A DNA stretch of 64,000 bases from Adhaeretor mobilis (lineage in GTDB: Bacteria; Planctomycetota; Planctomycetia; Pirellulales; Lacipirellulaceae), in contig NZ_CP036263.1 of the NCBI RefSeq assembly GCF_007741515.1, forward strand, positions 2,109,501 through 2,173,500, written 5' to 3'. The notes beneath the pieces were generated by a model. It made no database searches, was not told the origin of the DNA, and saw only the letters and a list, made by a program, of their open reading frames with translations. Shown piece by piece: positions 43,275-55,547 of the stretch (positions within the stretch are counted from its first letter, which is position 1; each line of letters opens with the position of its first letter). Position numbers and translations under genes: made by a program.

Positions 43275-44351
43275 ATGGTCAGTCGAACGCCGAGATTTAG
43301 CCGCCCAAGCATACGATGCGGTTTTACGCTTGTTGAACTATTAGTGGTGATTGCCATCATCGGCGTCCTAGTTGGTTTATTACTGCCAGCCGTGCAAGCA
43401 GCAAGGGAGGCGGCACGCCGAGCACAGTGCATTAGCCAAATGAAGCAAGTCGCACTGGCCATGCTCAACTACGAAAGTGCGTTTGGTAATTTCCCAGAAG
43501 GAACACGGACGAACCTCATTTCCCAGCCAGAATATGGCGAACCGTTCCCTGGATTCAAGCCCGGCAACAAACACGACCAGTGCAGCAATGGCCCACCCTG
43601 GACCGTGCTGATCCTACCCTATATTGAGCAACAGTCACTTTTCGATCAGTTTGAGATCGCAGTTAATGAACCGCTCAAAGCGTTTCCATCCCTTTACGAC
43701 AATTGCACTACGAGTGTGAATCAGCCACAAGGAGCGAATCTTGGCGTCCAAACTCCGTTGAATATATGGCACTGTCCCAGTGATCCTATTGCTCAGTCCG
43801 GTACGCTGCACAATTGCTACTTCGCTTGCACGGGAGGAGGTGATTGGGAGAATGCTGCCACCGTTACTCCAGAACTAGGCTTTGCTACGACTTCCTTTAG
43901 TGGAAATCCAAACTATCGGATCTTTGTAAACGGGATCACCAGCTACGATTCGAAGACAAAGTTTGGTCAGATTGAAGACGGTTCCTCGAATACTTTTCTA
44001 ATAGGTGAAAGTCGCGTGCACTACCTGCCAGGCTCTCATCCGATGGGCCCTCAGCGCTATGCTGGTTGGTCTAGTAGCTTCAACTCCAAGACCGACTTCG
44101 CCATTCCAAACAATGCTGCGGCAGCTTCTCGCCCGATCAATTTCGATCCGAACCCTGGAGCAGGGGACGAGATCGTGTGGAACAGCCCTGGCTATATGGC
44201 AGCAACCTTCGGAAGCAACCATCCCGGAGGCGCTCATTTTGCGTTTGCTGACGGCTCAGTCGCAAATATCTCCGAGGATATCGACGAGGAAACTTATTGG
44301 CAGATGGGCCGAATGGCTGATGGATTGCCCTTAGGAGGTAGCGAACGATGA
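43275..44351 (+). CDS. DUF1559 domain protein with type IV pilin-like N-terminus
   Basis: This 358-residue protein carries a prepilin-type cleavage and methylation motif (CGFTLVELLVVIAIIGVLVGLLLPAV, with Glu at +5). An amphipathic helix (REAARRAQC) follows, then the DUF1559 beta-rich domain with conserved PPWTVLILPYIEQQ, PLNIWHCPSDP and the terminal HPGGAHFAFADGSV. The family is expanded in planctomycetes and is thought to form pseudopilin-like surface or secretion structures. The stop overlaps the start of the next lipoprotein gene by four bases. A GAGAAGGA-type ribosome site precedes the start. Confidence 0.93.
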   Translation: MVSRTPRFSRPSIRCGFTLVELLVVIAIIGVLVGLLLPAVQAAREAARRAQCISQMKQVALAMLNYESAFGNFPEGTRTNLISQPEYGEPFPGFKPGNKHDQCSNGPPWTVLILPYIEQQSLFDQFEIAVNEPLKAFPSLYDNCTTSVNQPQGANLGVQTPLNIWHCPSDPIAQSGTLHNCYFACTGGGDWENAATVTPELGFATTSFSGNPNYRIFVNGITSYDSKTKFGQIEDGSSNTFLIGESRVHYLPGSHPMGPQRYAGWSSSFNSKTDFAIPNNAAAASRPINFDPNPGAGDEIVWNSPGYMAATFGSNHPGGAHFAFADGSVANISEDIDEETYWQMGRMADGLPLGGSER

Positions 44352-44761
44352 ATCGACGTAGCTCTTTGGCAATCACATTGCTGTGCACCATACTGGCATT
44401 GGGGTGCAATGACGGTGGCCTGGAACGCCACGACCTCTATGGGAAGGTTACTTTTAAGGGAGAAGCAGTCCCATTCGGAACGATTTCCTTTCGCCCCGAC
44501 CGCAGCAAGGGAGGCACTGGCCCTGCCGGATTCGCACGAATTCTAGATGGCGAATATAGCACGAGCAGCTCTGGGAAAGGTTCCGTTGCTGGTCCCGTCG
44601 TAGTGCTGATTGAAGGATCGGCTGAGAACAAGCCGCTGTCTCCCTCACTGTTCCCCAACTACAAAACCAACATTGAAGTTTCGGGCGACAGCTATGAGTT
44701 CGATTTCAACGTCCCCGAGACCGCGCCTCAGAAGGTCCCCAGGAGTAGGGGCAAAAGATAA
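44348..44761 (+). CDS. Small secreted lipoprotein (carboxypeptidase-regulatory-like fold)
   Basis: This 137-residue protein has a lipoprotein signal (LLCTILALGCND, lipidated Cys near residue 20). A single beta-sandwich domain follows (LYGKVTFKGEAVPFGTISFRPDRS; AGFARILDGEYSTS) of the type always seen downstream of DUF1559 genes in planctomycetes. It ends in a basic tail (PRSRGKR). The start overlaps the DUF1559 stop (ATGA), so the two are translationally coupled. It may anchor or stabilise the pseudopilin; this is inferred from conserved pairing only. Confidence 0.85.
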   Translation: MNRRSSLAITLLCTILALGCNDGGLERHDLYGKVTFKGEAVPFGTISFRPDRSKGGTGPAGFARILDGEYSTSSSGKGSVAGPVVVLIEGSAENKPLSPSLFPNYKTNIEVSGDSYEFDFNVPETAPQKVPRSRGKR

Positions 44762-45698
44762 GACGCGGCACTTGCCCGCACCTTTCAACATTTTTCGTCA
44801 AGGTTAGAAGGTTGATCGGTGAAAACGTCCCTATGCGCCTTGAAGGTCGCCACGATAGGCATTGGTACTTCCTTGCTTCAGAAAAATTTACACAAATAGC
44901 CCGAAGCTTCAGCGGGATCGTCACCGGCGGCTAGCATAACCGAATTGGCAACGAAGTCTCAAGAAAACAATAACGAGAAGTCTAGACGAGGCTTCGCTCC
45001 GAAAAATACGCCGAAAGACGAGCCTGCGCTGCTGAACAAACAGCAAGCCGAGAGTGCATACGAATAGACGACGTACAGCGGACTCTCTTCTACTTATTTC
45101 AATCTGACCTCCGATATCCCATGGCCTAGTTGCGAACTCGCTGGATTTGAATATGCTTGGTCGTATTACCGTGGACTCAAACCCGCTGAGGAAGATTTCT
45201 TCGATGCTGGAACGTGAACTTTACAAACACTGATTTAGTTCACGACTACCCGGTGTTGCGTCCAGTAGAGTCTTTTAGATCAGTAGCATCTCTGATACCG
45301 CGCCGATCGAAAGCTATCCTGAGCGCAAATCGTCTTGAGAACGGCTTACAACTAAGGCTGGATCTCGCTTAGAATTGACAGATCCTACAACCAGCGGTGA
45401 TCACCGCTGGGAGAATCGTCTTTACGTGAAATGCTGTGGATCACTCACCCTCGCTAACTGTGAGTAATCGTCATACATCGACTCCTCTCAGTGAGAATCC
45501 CGACATATTCTGGAAGTGGACCTAGGGGCCAAGAATGAGCAAGGCCCCACGCAATGCATATGTGCATTACAATGCGCTGCGGTAATTTGGACCAACAATG
45601 ATTGCTGCTCTTTCGTGTTCCTTAAGTGGCAAGAAAACAGCAATAAGGTCCAGAATTGCCTTAACCTCACGCAGGAGGATGCGCAACAAAGCATTCGG
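44762..45698. other. Long intergenic region holding a dispersed repeat
   Basis: This 937-bp gap separates the convergent lipoprotein and DUF1501 genes. A stop-bounded frame of 50 codons at 45068-45217 looks protein-like (GFEYAWSYYRGLKPAEEDFF) but has no start. The dispersed repeat copy B lies at 45390-45526. A small hairpin AATGCA-TATG-TGCATT lies near 45.55 kb. No complete gene is seen. Confidence 0.4.
45390..45526 (+). repeat. Dispersed repeat, copy B, with a 20-bp palindrome
   Basis: This is the partner of 29201-29341 in the same orientation, with about 70% identity by eye. It begins with a perfect palindrome at 45391-45410 (CCAGCGGTGA and its complement), which in copy A is broken by an insertion and changes. 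Like copy A, it lies beyond the 3' end of a large minus-strand operon. Confidence 0.6.
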
Positions 45699-47198
45699 CT
45701 ACACCATGACTTCCTTCACGACCTGTCCGTGGACATTCGTCAGCCGACGTTCCAGACCGTTGTGATAGAAGGTCAGCCGCTGGTGGTCGAGGCCCATGAG
45801 GTGGAGGATTGTTGCATTGAAGTCGTAGACCGTGGTCTTATTCGTAGCTGCTTTGAAGCCGAACTCGTCGCTTTCGCCGTAGCTGATGCCGCGTTTCACG
45901 CCAGCGCCGGTGAGGAAGCACGTGAAAGCCGACGGGTTGTGATCGCGACCGGTGCCGTTGGCTTGTAGGAACGGCATCCGCCCGAATTCAGTGGTCCACA
46001 CGACCAGTGTCTGTTCGAGCATGCCTCTTTGCTTGAGGTCGGCAATGAGAGCGGCGGTTGGCTGGTCCATGATCTCCGCTTGCATGGCATGTGTCTTCCG
46101 GATGTTCGCGTGCGAATCCCAGTTAGTGATGCCGTTGCCGCCCGAGGGGTCGCTGCCGTTGAAGAGTTGGACCACGCGTACTCCTTGTTCAAGAAGTCGC
46201 CTGGCAAGGAGGCAATTCCTGGCGTAGTGGCCACGCAACTCGCTTCCACCTTCGACGCCATAAGCTCGCAGGGTGGATTGACTTTCGCGCGACAAGTCCA
46301 TCACACTCGGCACGGAGGTTTGCATCTTGCCGGCCAGCTCGTAACTGGCAATGCGACCGGCGAGGTTGGCGTCTTCGGGGTACTGCCGAAGATGTTCCGC
46401 GTTGAGACGCTGGAGAAGCTCAACCGTTCTGCGGTCTTCTAGCTGAGAGAGTTCCGCGGGCCGCTGTAGATTGTTTGGGGGATGTTTCGCGCTGAAATCA
46501 GTTCCCTGAAACGCAGCCGGTAAGAAGCCGTTCCCAAAATTATTCTTGCCGCTTCTGGCCATGCCTCGGGGGTCGTTAATGGCAACGAAGGCGGGTAGTT
46601 CCTGGTTTTCCGTACCTAAGGCATAGGTAACCCAAGCACCGAAGGAAGGAAAGCCTTCCATGGTGAAACCGGTATTCATGAAGTTCTCACCCTGAGGATG
46701 AGCGCTGGTCTCCGAAGTCAGGGCATGAAAGAAGCAGAAGTCGTCCACTTGCTCAGCGAGGTTTGGCAGCAGGTCGGAAACCATCTTGCCGGTCTCGCCG
46801 CGGGGAGCGAAGTTCCAAAATGGTTTGGCAATGTTTCCCGAAGGACCTTCGAAGGTAACTGCAGGGAGGCCGGGCGGTTTTTGCCCGTGGAATTTGGCGA
46901 GAGCCGGCTTGTAGTCGAAGGTATCAATGTGGCTGACGGCACCTGGGCAGTAGATCACAAGCACCTGCTTGGCAGGCATCTCGAAGTGTGCGTCGCGTCT
47001 CGCGTAAGGATTGCTTGGGTCGATGCGGGGTCGAATCGGTTGCTTGCCACTGACCGTTCGCGTTTCGTCCGCCAGCAGTCCATCCGCTTGCAGCATGCTG
47101 GCCAACGCGAGGCCAGCCGTCGACAGGCCAGCCGTGCCGAGGAAGTTGCGACGATCAAGCAGTCGCCTGCCTAGCGGTGTGAGACGTTCAGCATTCAT
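45699..47198 (-). CDS. DUF1501 domain protein with Tat-type signal
   Basis: This 499-residue protein has an N-terminal twin-arginine-like signal (LLDRRNFLGTAGLSTAGLALASML). The DUF1501 domain follows, a relative of the alkaline phosphatase/sulfatase superfamily, with VLVIYCPGAVSHIDTFDYKP and VVWTTEFGRMPFLQANGTGRDHNP as the metal-site segments. HLMGLDHQRLTFYHNGLERRLT lies near the end. In planctomycetes it is nearly always encoded beside a PSD1 cytochrome protein, as here (8 bp away). It is the last gene of the long minus-strand operon. The reaction is not known. Confidence 0.93.
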   Translation of the reverse strand: MNAERLTPLGRRLLDRRNFLGTAGLSTAGLALASMLQADGLLADETRTVSGKQPIRPRIDPSNPYARRDAHFEMPAKQVLVIYCPGAVSHIDTFDYKPALAKFHGQKPPGLPAVTFEGPSGNIAKPFWNFAPRGETGKMVSDLLPNLAEQVDDFCFFHALTSETSAHPQGENFMNTGFTMEGFPSFGAWVTYALGTENQELPAFVAINDPRGMARSGKNNFGNGFLPAAFQGTDFSAKHPPNNLQRPAELSQLEDRRTVELLQRLNAEHLRQYPEDANLAGRIASYELAGKMQTSVPSVMDLSRESQSTLRAYGVEGGSELRGHYARNCLLARRLLEQGVRVVQLFNGSDPSGGNGITNWDSHANIRKTHAMQAEIMDQPTAALIADLKQRGMLEQTLVVWTTEFGRMPFLQANGTGRDHNPSAFTCFLTGAGVKRGISYGESDEFGFKAATNKTTVYDFNATILHLMGLDHQRLTFYHNGLERRLTNVHGQVVKEVMV

Positions 47199-47206
47199 TG
47201 TGGAAA

Positions 47207-49999
<2,793 letters not shown>

Positions 50000-50022
50000 G
50001 ATCAAATACTCGAATTCCAGCA

Positions 50023-51906
50023 CTACTCAGGTGACTCGCCAGCTATCTTCACCAATCGGTTTAGCTTGGAGACGGTTTGCTGAACCGTTTCGCCGATCGT
50101 CCATTCGACTTTGATATCAACTGGGCCTGTGTTCTCACCTAAGCCAAAATGGATCAGCGTGTTGCGGCCGAGCGAGTAGGCGGCTGAGGTTGAGCCAACT
50201 CTTTTTGTTTGCGTAATACCGTCCGCCGTGACCTCAACCACAGCCCCAAGGCTGGTGGCATGATTCGCCTTGGAATTGGTGATCTCGATCAAGAGATAAT
50301 TCGAGTCGCTACCTGATGTGAGCTTGTTCTTGAACAAGTGCCATTTGCCTCGTTCGTTTCCAATTAGAATGTCGAGCTTGCCATCTCGATTGTAGTCGAG
50401 GACTTCAGTACCCAAGCCAATGGCACCTAACTCGGGAGAAACAATGTTATGGTCGTCCACCAGTTCAAACGTCTTGTCCCCTTGATTGAGATAGAGAAGT
50501 GACTGGTTAGTATGAATCAAGTCGCCACGACGGATGACCAATAGATCTTGGTATCCGTTGTTGTCGAAGTCGCCGACGGCAACACCTGTTGTGTGATCCT
50601 CGTGGCGTATTCCCGAGGGTAAAGTCACTTCGGCGTACTGTCCGTTTTGATTCTCAAGAAGAACGTCACTCAAACCCTTCGGGTGATCGTATGCGGGGTA
50701 CGAGCGTATGCCGTGCATCACCCCCGTGGTTGGCGAGAAGATATCGCCCGCGAACCGCCATGCCTCATTGCCCACGTAGCCAAGATAAGCCGACTTGGCT
50801 TCGACCTTCTCAGGCCAGCCGAGCGCATCGCTGTTGACAAGTCGGATGTCTCGGCCTGAATGCGTTTCACCAGGAAACTCGTATTCGTATGCGGATTCGC
50901 CAATGCAGAGCTTCTTGTTGGGCCACTGTGCCTGGTAATTTTCAATCTTGAGAATGTCGCCAACGACAAGGTCTTCAAATTGAAAAGCTCCCCGGGTTGT
51001 GTAGAAGCCCCAAGTCTGGGTTTCTGAGTCGTAGAAAGTTTCCCCGGCTGTGAATTCCTTGCCTCGCGTACAATAGAGATCGACATCGCCGTCGTTGTCG
51101 TAGTCGATTTCTACAATGCTTGTGACGTCGTTGATGTGACTACGTAAGACAGTGTCTGTAACCTCGTCGAAGGTGAGGTCGCCCTTCCCTTGATTAGCTT
51201 TGACGTGGCCATGTCCATAGAGCAACAAATCGAGAATCGAATCGTTGTTGAAGTCGGTGACGAGCGTCTTTTGGCCATTCATTTCGATTTTTGGCAATAC
51301 TCCCACAAGCTCAAGGTGGCCTGTGCCGGTATTCTCGTAGATATAGTTTTCGCTCTGTTTTCTCTTTTCGCGGGAAGGAAAAGCGAAATTGAGGAGATCC
51401 AAATCACCGTCATTGTCGCCATCCATGAGCTTCACGGTCCGACCTCGCATTAACTTCAACGGGACTTTGAATCCTGGCAGCTTCGTGAACTTCCGCTGGC
51501 GATCAACGCGGTAGAGCGTGGCATTCCGGGCGTTGCTCCCCGAGCCACCCCCCGGCGAGATCACAAGTTCAAGGTTGCCGTCTTGGTCGAGATCGCCCAC
51601 AGTGATGCCGTGTAAATCCCCCATGACGAGGTCGTAAGGCTTAGCAAAGCGTCCTTTGTTATTCCAGCAGATCCTGACTCCGAAGCCGTGATCGTTAAGG
51701 ATCAAGTCGAGGAAACCATCCTGATCTAGATCAGCCACAATGGGCGCGTCCCATTTGCGTAGGTTTTTCTCTTCGCGTGGGAAATCCTTTTCTGCTTCAA
51801 CAAAATGAGGTTGGGCCTTCGATGGCTTATCGTCCGCGATGGCATCGTCGCGCTGTGCAAGGATGAACGCCAGCAAACTGCCAACAAAGATCACGAAATA
51901 TTTCAT
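50023..51906 (-). CDS. FG-GAP/VCBS repeat protein with ASPIC/UnbV C-terminus
   Basis: This 627-residue secreted protein starts at MKYFVIFVGSLLAFILAQRD (signal peptide). It has at least seven FG-GAP/VCBS calcium-binding blades (DLDQDGFLDLILND, DLDQDGNLELVISP, DGDNDGDLDLLNF, DFNNDSILDLLLYG, DYDNDGDVDLYC, DFDNNGYQDLLVI, DYNRDGKLDILIGN) forming an integrin-like propeller. An ASPIC/UnbV domain (SLGAVVEVTADGITQTKRVG, LIHFGLGE) ends the chain. Such proteins bind surface polysaccharide or protein. It lies between the FAD oxidoreductase and PSD1 genes, with small gaps on both sides, so it is part of the long operon. Confidence 0.9.
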   Translation of the reverse strand: MKYFVIFVGSLLAFILAQRDDAIADDKPSKAQPHFVEAEKDFPREEKNLRKWDAPIVADLDQDGFLDLILNDHGFGVRICWNNKGRFAKPYDLVMGDLHGITVGDLDQDGNLELVISPGGGSGSNARNATLYRVDRQRKFTKLPGFKVPLKLMRGRTVKLMDGDNDGDLDLLNFAFPSREKRKQSENYIYENTGTGHLELVGVLPKIEMNGQKTLVTDFNNDSILDLLLYGHGHVKANQGKGDLTFDEVTDTVLRSHINDVTSIVEIDYDNDGDVDLYCTRGKEFTAGETFYDSETQTWGFYTTRGAFQFEDLVVGDILKIENYQAQWPNKKLCIGESAYEYEFPGETHSGRDIRLVNSDALGWPEKVEAKSAYLGYVGNEAWRFAGDIFSPTTGVMHGIRSYPAYDHPKGLSDVLLENQNGQYAEVTLPSGIRHEDHTTGVAVGDFDNNGYQDLLVIRRGDLIHTNQSLLYLNQGDKTFELVDDHNIVSPELGAIGLGTEVLDYNRDGKLDILIGNERGKWHLFKNKLTSGSDSNYLLIEITNSKANHATSLGAVVEVTADGITQTKRVGSTSAAYSLGRNTLIHFGLGENTGPVDIKVEWTIGETVQQTVSKLNRLVKIAGESPE

Positions 51907-51917
51907 AGCAAGCCACA

Positions 51918-53849
51918 TCAATTGGCCTCTTGGTCAGAATTGGATGGATGTGGTTTTCCAGCCCCCTTGCGCATTAGCGTTTGAAGCTCAGCAAGATGAT
52001 TCTTGTAGACGTCCCGCGGTGTGCAATCGCGTGTTTTGCAAACAGACGCGGCCATGCCGACGATTTCACCCATCATTCCGCAGGTTCTCATCACACGAAC
52101 GGCTCCCAGGCCATCGTGAGAGACGCTAATATCTCGGCCAGCCATGAAGAGGTTGTCGATATTCCGGCTGTATAAACAGCGGTAGGGAGCCCAATAAGGT
52201 CCCTCATACTGGTACTCTTTGCCTCGCGTAAAGGTGGAAAAGAATGCGTCTTCATCGCCTTGCTCAAAGTAGTCGGGATGGGGCGAATGGATGTCGATAT
52301 GCCAAGTGCAAGGGACGGCAGCATCCTCGAATTCAGTTCCGTCCCGAAAGTCTTCTGCTGTGACCACGACATCCCCCATCAAACGGCGCGATTCCCGCTT
52401 ACCGCCGATAAAGGCGGCCCACTTCAGACGGTGGTTGGGAAACTTGCCGTCAATATTTTTGAGGACGTCCCAAGCACCGTACATAGCTCGTAAGTTGAGA
52501 TCGCGAATCCATTCCCCATCTGCAATTGGATCCTTGTTGAATCCTGATTCCCAGAACCAAGTCCCTAACTGCTTCGTTCCCGTTAGATTGAAGGTCTTTT
52601 CTCGATGTCGACCAGGGAAATCAACGTCACTAAGGTCAACGGCCCACGAGCATCGTGGAAAGGGTTGGGGCTGTGTGGCAGCTGTGAAATTCAACGACAG
52701 TTGTTCCTCGAAGTCCTCACAAAGACACTTTAACTCGTGCTCGGTTTCGTTAGTTTCCCCGAAGTCCCAGAGATTCGTCGTGCCCATGTGCCCTTCTTCG
52801 GTGTATTCATAGTTGGCACCGACAAGTGCGCCGAGCACGCCATCACCGGTGGAGTCGAGGAACCAGCGTCCAGTGAGTCTGACCCTACGACCGGAACGTG
52901 TATGCTGCGCGACGACAGATTGGACTGCGTCATTCTTGGCTTCTGCAGCGTTGACACGATACTCAAGCAGCAAGGTGATGTTGGGTTCGGACTCCACTAA
53001 GTCGAGTTTGCGCTGGTCATTGAATGCCTTGTACCCCTTCGGGTTGGGGTGGTCTTTGAGTTTGCTGTACGGTTGAAACTCTTCAACAACATCACCGATG
53101 CGAGGGTATGGGGCGTGATTGGTGAAACCTTCCGGCCAAACTCGTACTTCGCTACTGCCGTTGCCGCCGAGCACCGGGCGGTCTTGAATCAGGGCCACCG
53201 TTAGCCCCATTCGTGCGGCTGTGATCGCAGCACATGAACCGGCGAACCCCCCGCCAACGACCACGAGGTCGTATTCGCCGCCATCCTTTGGCTGGTTGTC
53301 CCAGCCCAGGAGTTTCCCTCTCAGAACAGCCAACTCTTTTCCGCCATCCGGAGGCGTACTGTTCAGGTCGGCTGCTAAAAGAATCGCGTCACATCGTCCC
53401 TCGAAGCCCGTGAGATCGTGAAGTTGCAGTTCTACTTTCGCGCTAAGCTGGACAATGCCACCATCCTGCCAATGCCACTGGGCACCTTCGGTACCGAAGG
53501 TCGTTGAGAGCGGCTGGCCATCTACGAGTAGTTGGAACTTGCCAGGGGCGCCGGGCGCCTTCCACGGCGCGACCCAATCGCGTGTTCGGACCCAAACTCG
53601 GTACTTGCCAGGCGAGGAGACTTGAACTTCGGTCTTGCTATTCGGAACAGGCACGCCCAGCCCGTGAGCGAGCATGTAAGGAGAGCCCATCTGGTCCATA
53701 AACTGTTGATCAACAACCCAGCCTCCGACATCATCAAAGGCCTCGGCCTCGACGAGTATTAAATCTGTATGCTCATCATCAGCGTAAGCAGACAAACTTA
53801 AGTGCAAAGCACAGATGGCTAGCAAACAAGCTAATAAGGTATTTTTCAT
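51918..53849 (-). CDS. FAD-dependent oxidoreductase with N-terminal carbohydrate-binding-like domain
   Basis: This 643-residue secreted flavoprotein starts at MKNTLLACLLAICAL (signal peptide). A beta-sandwich (about 30-160; YRVWVRTRDWVAPW, FQLLVDGQPL, KVELQLHDLTGFEGR) precedes the FAD domain. The latter has a dinucleotide motif YDLVVVGGGFAGSCAAITAARMG (near 185-205) and PVLGGNGSSEVRVWPEG, typical of the PF12831 FAD-dependent oxidoreductase family of planctomycetes and Bacteroidetes. The C-terminal FAD segment IDNLFMAGRDISVSHDGLGAVRVM is complete. It may oxidise a sugar or uronic residue released by the sulfatases and GH16 enzymes; this is inferred from context. Confidence 0.9.
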   Translation of the reverse strand: MKNTLLACLLAICALHLSLSAYADDEHTDLILVEAEAFDDVGGWVVDQQFMDQMGSPYMLAHGLGVPVPNSKTEVQVSSPGKYRVWVRTRDWVAPWKAPGAPGKFQLLVDGQPLSTTFGTEGAQWHWQDGGIVQLSAKVELQLHDLTGFEGRCDAILLAADLNSTPPDGGKELAVLRGKLLGWDNQPKDGGEYDLVVVGGGFAGSCAAITAARMGLTVALIQDRPVLGGNGSSEVRVWPEGFTNHAPYPRIGDVVEEFQPYSKLKDHPNPKGYKAFNDQRKLDLVESEPNITLLLEYRVNAAEAKNDAVQSVVAQHTRSGRRVRLTGRWFLDSTGDGVLGALVGANYEYTEEGHMGTTNLWDFGETNETEHELKCLCEDFEEQLSLNFTAATQPQPFPRCSWAVDLSDVDFPGRHREKTFNLTGTKQLGTWFWESGFNKDPIADGEWIRDLNLRAMYGAWDVLKNIDGKFPNHRLKWAAFIGGKRESRRLMGDVVVTAEDFRDGTEFEDAAVPCTWHIDIHSPHPDYFEQGDEDAFFSTFTRGKEYQYEGPYWAPYRCLYSRNIDNLFMAGRDISVSHDGLGAVRVMRTCGMMGEIVGMAASVCKTRDCTPRDVYKNHLAELQTLMRKGAGKPHPSNSDQEAN

Positions 53850-53891
53850 GATATCCAGCTCTTCAATCATCGTGGACTAATAGACAAGGTG

Positions 53892-55499
53892 TCACAGTGC
53901 TGCTTGCCAACCTTCATTGAGCTGCTTCACGAGTAAGTTAACAATATCTGGGTGATCTTCGGCGATATTCTTCGTTTCCTGCGGGTCGGTTTGGTGATCG
54001 AAGAGCTCGATGAAAACCGGTTCGGCCTTCTGATCGCGATAGTCACGCCAGACCACTAGTCGATAGCGATCCGTCCGCATCGCGTAGCCCATCAGGTGCT
54101 GCTCGAAAAGTTCACGATCCCATTTGTTTCCCTGCTGCGCGATGATTCGCTCCTCAACATCCTCGATCAAGGGTCCGAAGAACGTCTCGCGCATTCCTTT
54201 GGAGAGCGGGTTAGCAGCCCACTCACGTAGCGCAGGCGTTGGGAATTGGCTAAAGGCCGCCTTCTTCCAGGTGCGCTCAGGTTCGTCGAGCAGCGGTGCA
54301 AAACTATGCCCTTCGATATGCTTGGGGAGTGGCAGGTCGGCCAGCTCACAGAGCGTCGGGTACATGTCGACCAGTTCCACCAGCGCATCGGTGGATTCGC
54401 CGCGCACTTGCATGTCAGGCGTCCAAATCATTAGGGGTACCCGGGTCGCGATCTCGTAGTTGGTCGCCTTGCCCCAGATTCCCATATCACCAAGGTGCCA
54501 GCCGTGGTCGCCCCAGACGATGATGATCGTGTTGTCGCGCAACCCCTCCTCTTCGAGGGCCTGTAGCATGCGGCCTACCTGCGCGTCAACGTAAGTGACA
54601 CACGATAAATAGGCATGCTTGAGTGTTCTTGACAACTCAGAATAGATTGGGCCGCTTTTAGGAATGCCGTCTCTCACCCGCAACTCAAAGGAAGGATGCA
54701 GTCCCATCTCCGCACCGTTCACAGGGCCGTCTCTGTGCTCAGCCAAGGGAATCTGATCACGGTCATACATGTCCCAATAGCGTTTAGGGGCGATAAAGTT
54801 GAGGTGCGGTTTGTAGAATCCCAATCCTAGGAAGAACGGCTTGTCGCTGTTCTCAGCCATGTCCTTCATCGTGGCGATGGCAAGGTCCGTGTTGTAGCCA
54901 TCGCGATAGGCTTGATCCGGTACGTCGGCGGACTCGTACGCGGGGCCTTGTACTAGTCCTGTCTTTCCGATTCCCTTGCCGTACTTGGCTTCTAACAACT
55001 GTAAGTTTCTCTTGAGTATTTTTCGGTTCTCAGGAAGAGCAAAAGAGTCTGTAGGTTTCGCCAAGTCCAATCGATCAAATGCCGGTTTTCTGCTCCACGA
55101 ATTCTCTAGATCAGCGAAGTCGTCTTTGTGGAATATCTTCCCGCAATATGCCGCTTCATACCCGTTTGCAATGAAGTGCTGCGACAGGGTGGTGATGTCC
55201 GGGTTCTTATCGCGAAAGTAAACAGAATTTTCGATCACGCCGATCGTATCCGGGCGTGCCCCTGTCATGAGGCTCGCACGAGATGGACTACAAATCGCTT
55301 CCTGGCAGTAGGCTCGATTGAAGAGCAACCCTTCGGCTGCCAGCTTATCCAGATTGGGGGAGATGGCGATTTCTGAGCCGTAGCAGCCTAGTTCTGGGCG
55401 AAGATCATCAATCGCAATGAAGAGGATGTTCGGTTTGTCGCCTGCCCTGAGGGACTGTGGTGTCAGCGATAGTAAAGCCAAGAATAGTATGCGATACAT
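53892..55499 (-). CDS. Sulfatase, iduronate-2-sulfatase-like (S1 family)
   Basis: This 535-residue secreted sulfatase has a signal peptide (1-19). Metal-binding Asp31-Asp32 are in IAIDDLRPELGCYG. The formylglycine motif Cys70-Ser-Pro-Ser-Arg is intact, and GKIFHKDDF and WGDHGWHLGD complete the active site. The DLRPELGCYG and W..HLG motifs are typical of the iduronate-2-sulfatase/choline-sulfatase-like group (S1_7 type), whose marine members often act on carrageenan or glycosaminoglycan-like sulfates. It lies 43 bp upstream of the FAD oxidoreductase and 48 bp downstream of the GH127 gene, within the long operon. Confidence 0.93.
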   Translation of the reverse strand: MYRILFLALLSLTPQSLRAGDKPNILFIAIDDLRPELGCYGSEIAISPNLDKLAAEGLLFNRAYCQEAICSPSRASLMTGARPDTIGVIENSVYFRDKNPDITTLSQHFIANGYEAAYCGKIFHKDDFADLENSWSRKPAFDRLDLAKPTDSFALPENRKILKRNLQLLEAKYGKGIGKTGLVQGPAYESADVPDQAYRDGYNTDLAIATMKDMAENSDKPFFLGLGFYKPHLNFIAPKRYWDMYDRDQIPLAEHRDGPVNGAEMGLHPSFELRVRDGIPKSGPIYSELSRTLKHAYLSCVTYVDAQVGRMLQALEEEGLRDNTIIIVWGDHGWHLGDMGIWGKATNYEIATRVPLMIWTPDMQVRGESTDALVELVDMYPTLCELADLPLPKHIEGHSFAPLLDEPERTWKKAAFSQFPTPALREWAANPLSKGMRETFFGPLIEDVEERIIAQQGNKWDRELFEQHLMGYAMRTDRYRLVVWRDYRDQKAEPVFIELFDHQTDPQETKNIAEDHPDIVNLLVKQLNEGWQAAL

Positions 55500-55547
55500 A
55501 GATGCTGTTTGGGTTTGAGGGCAAAAAATGGATCAATATTTGTTCGA

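Noticed and set aside
45068..45217. Stop-bounded 50-codon plus frame with protein-like sequence
   Set aside because: No start codon, ribosome site or homologous domain that I can name; it may be a decayed gene end.
45516..45968. 150-codon plus frame
   Set aside because: More than half is antisense to the DUF1501 gene and the rest is intergenic; no family features.
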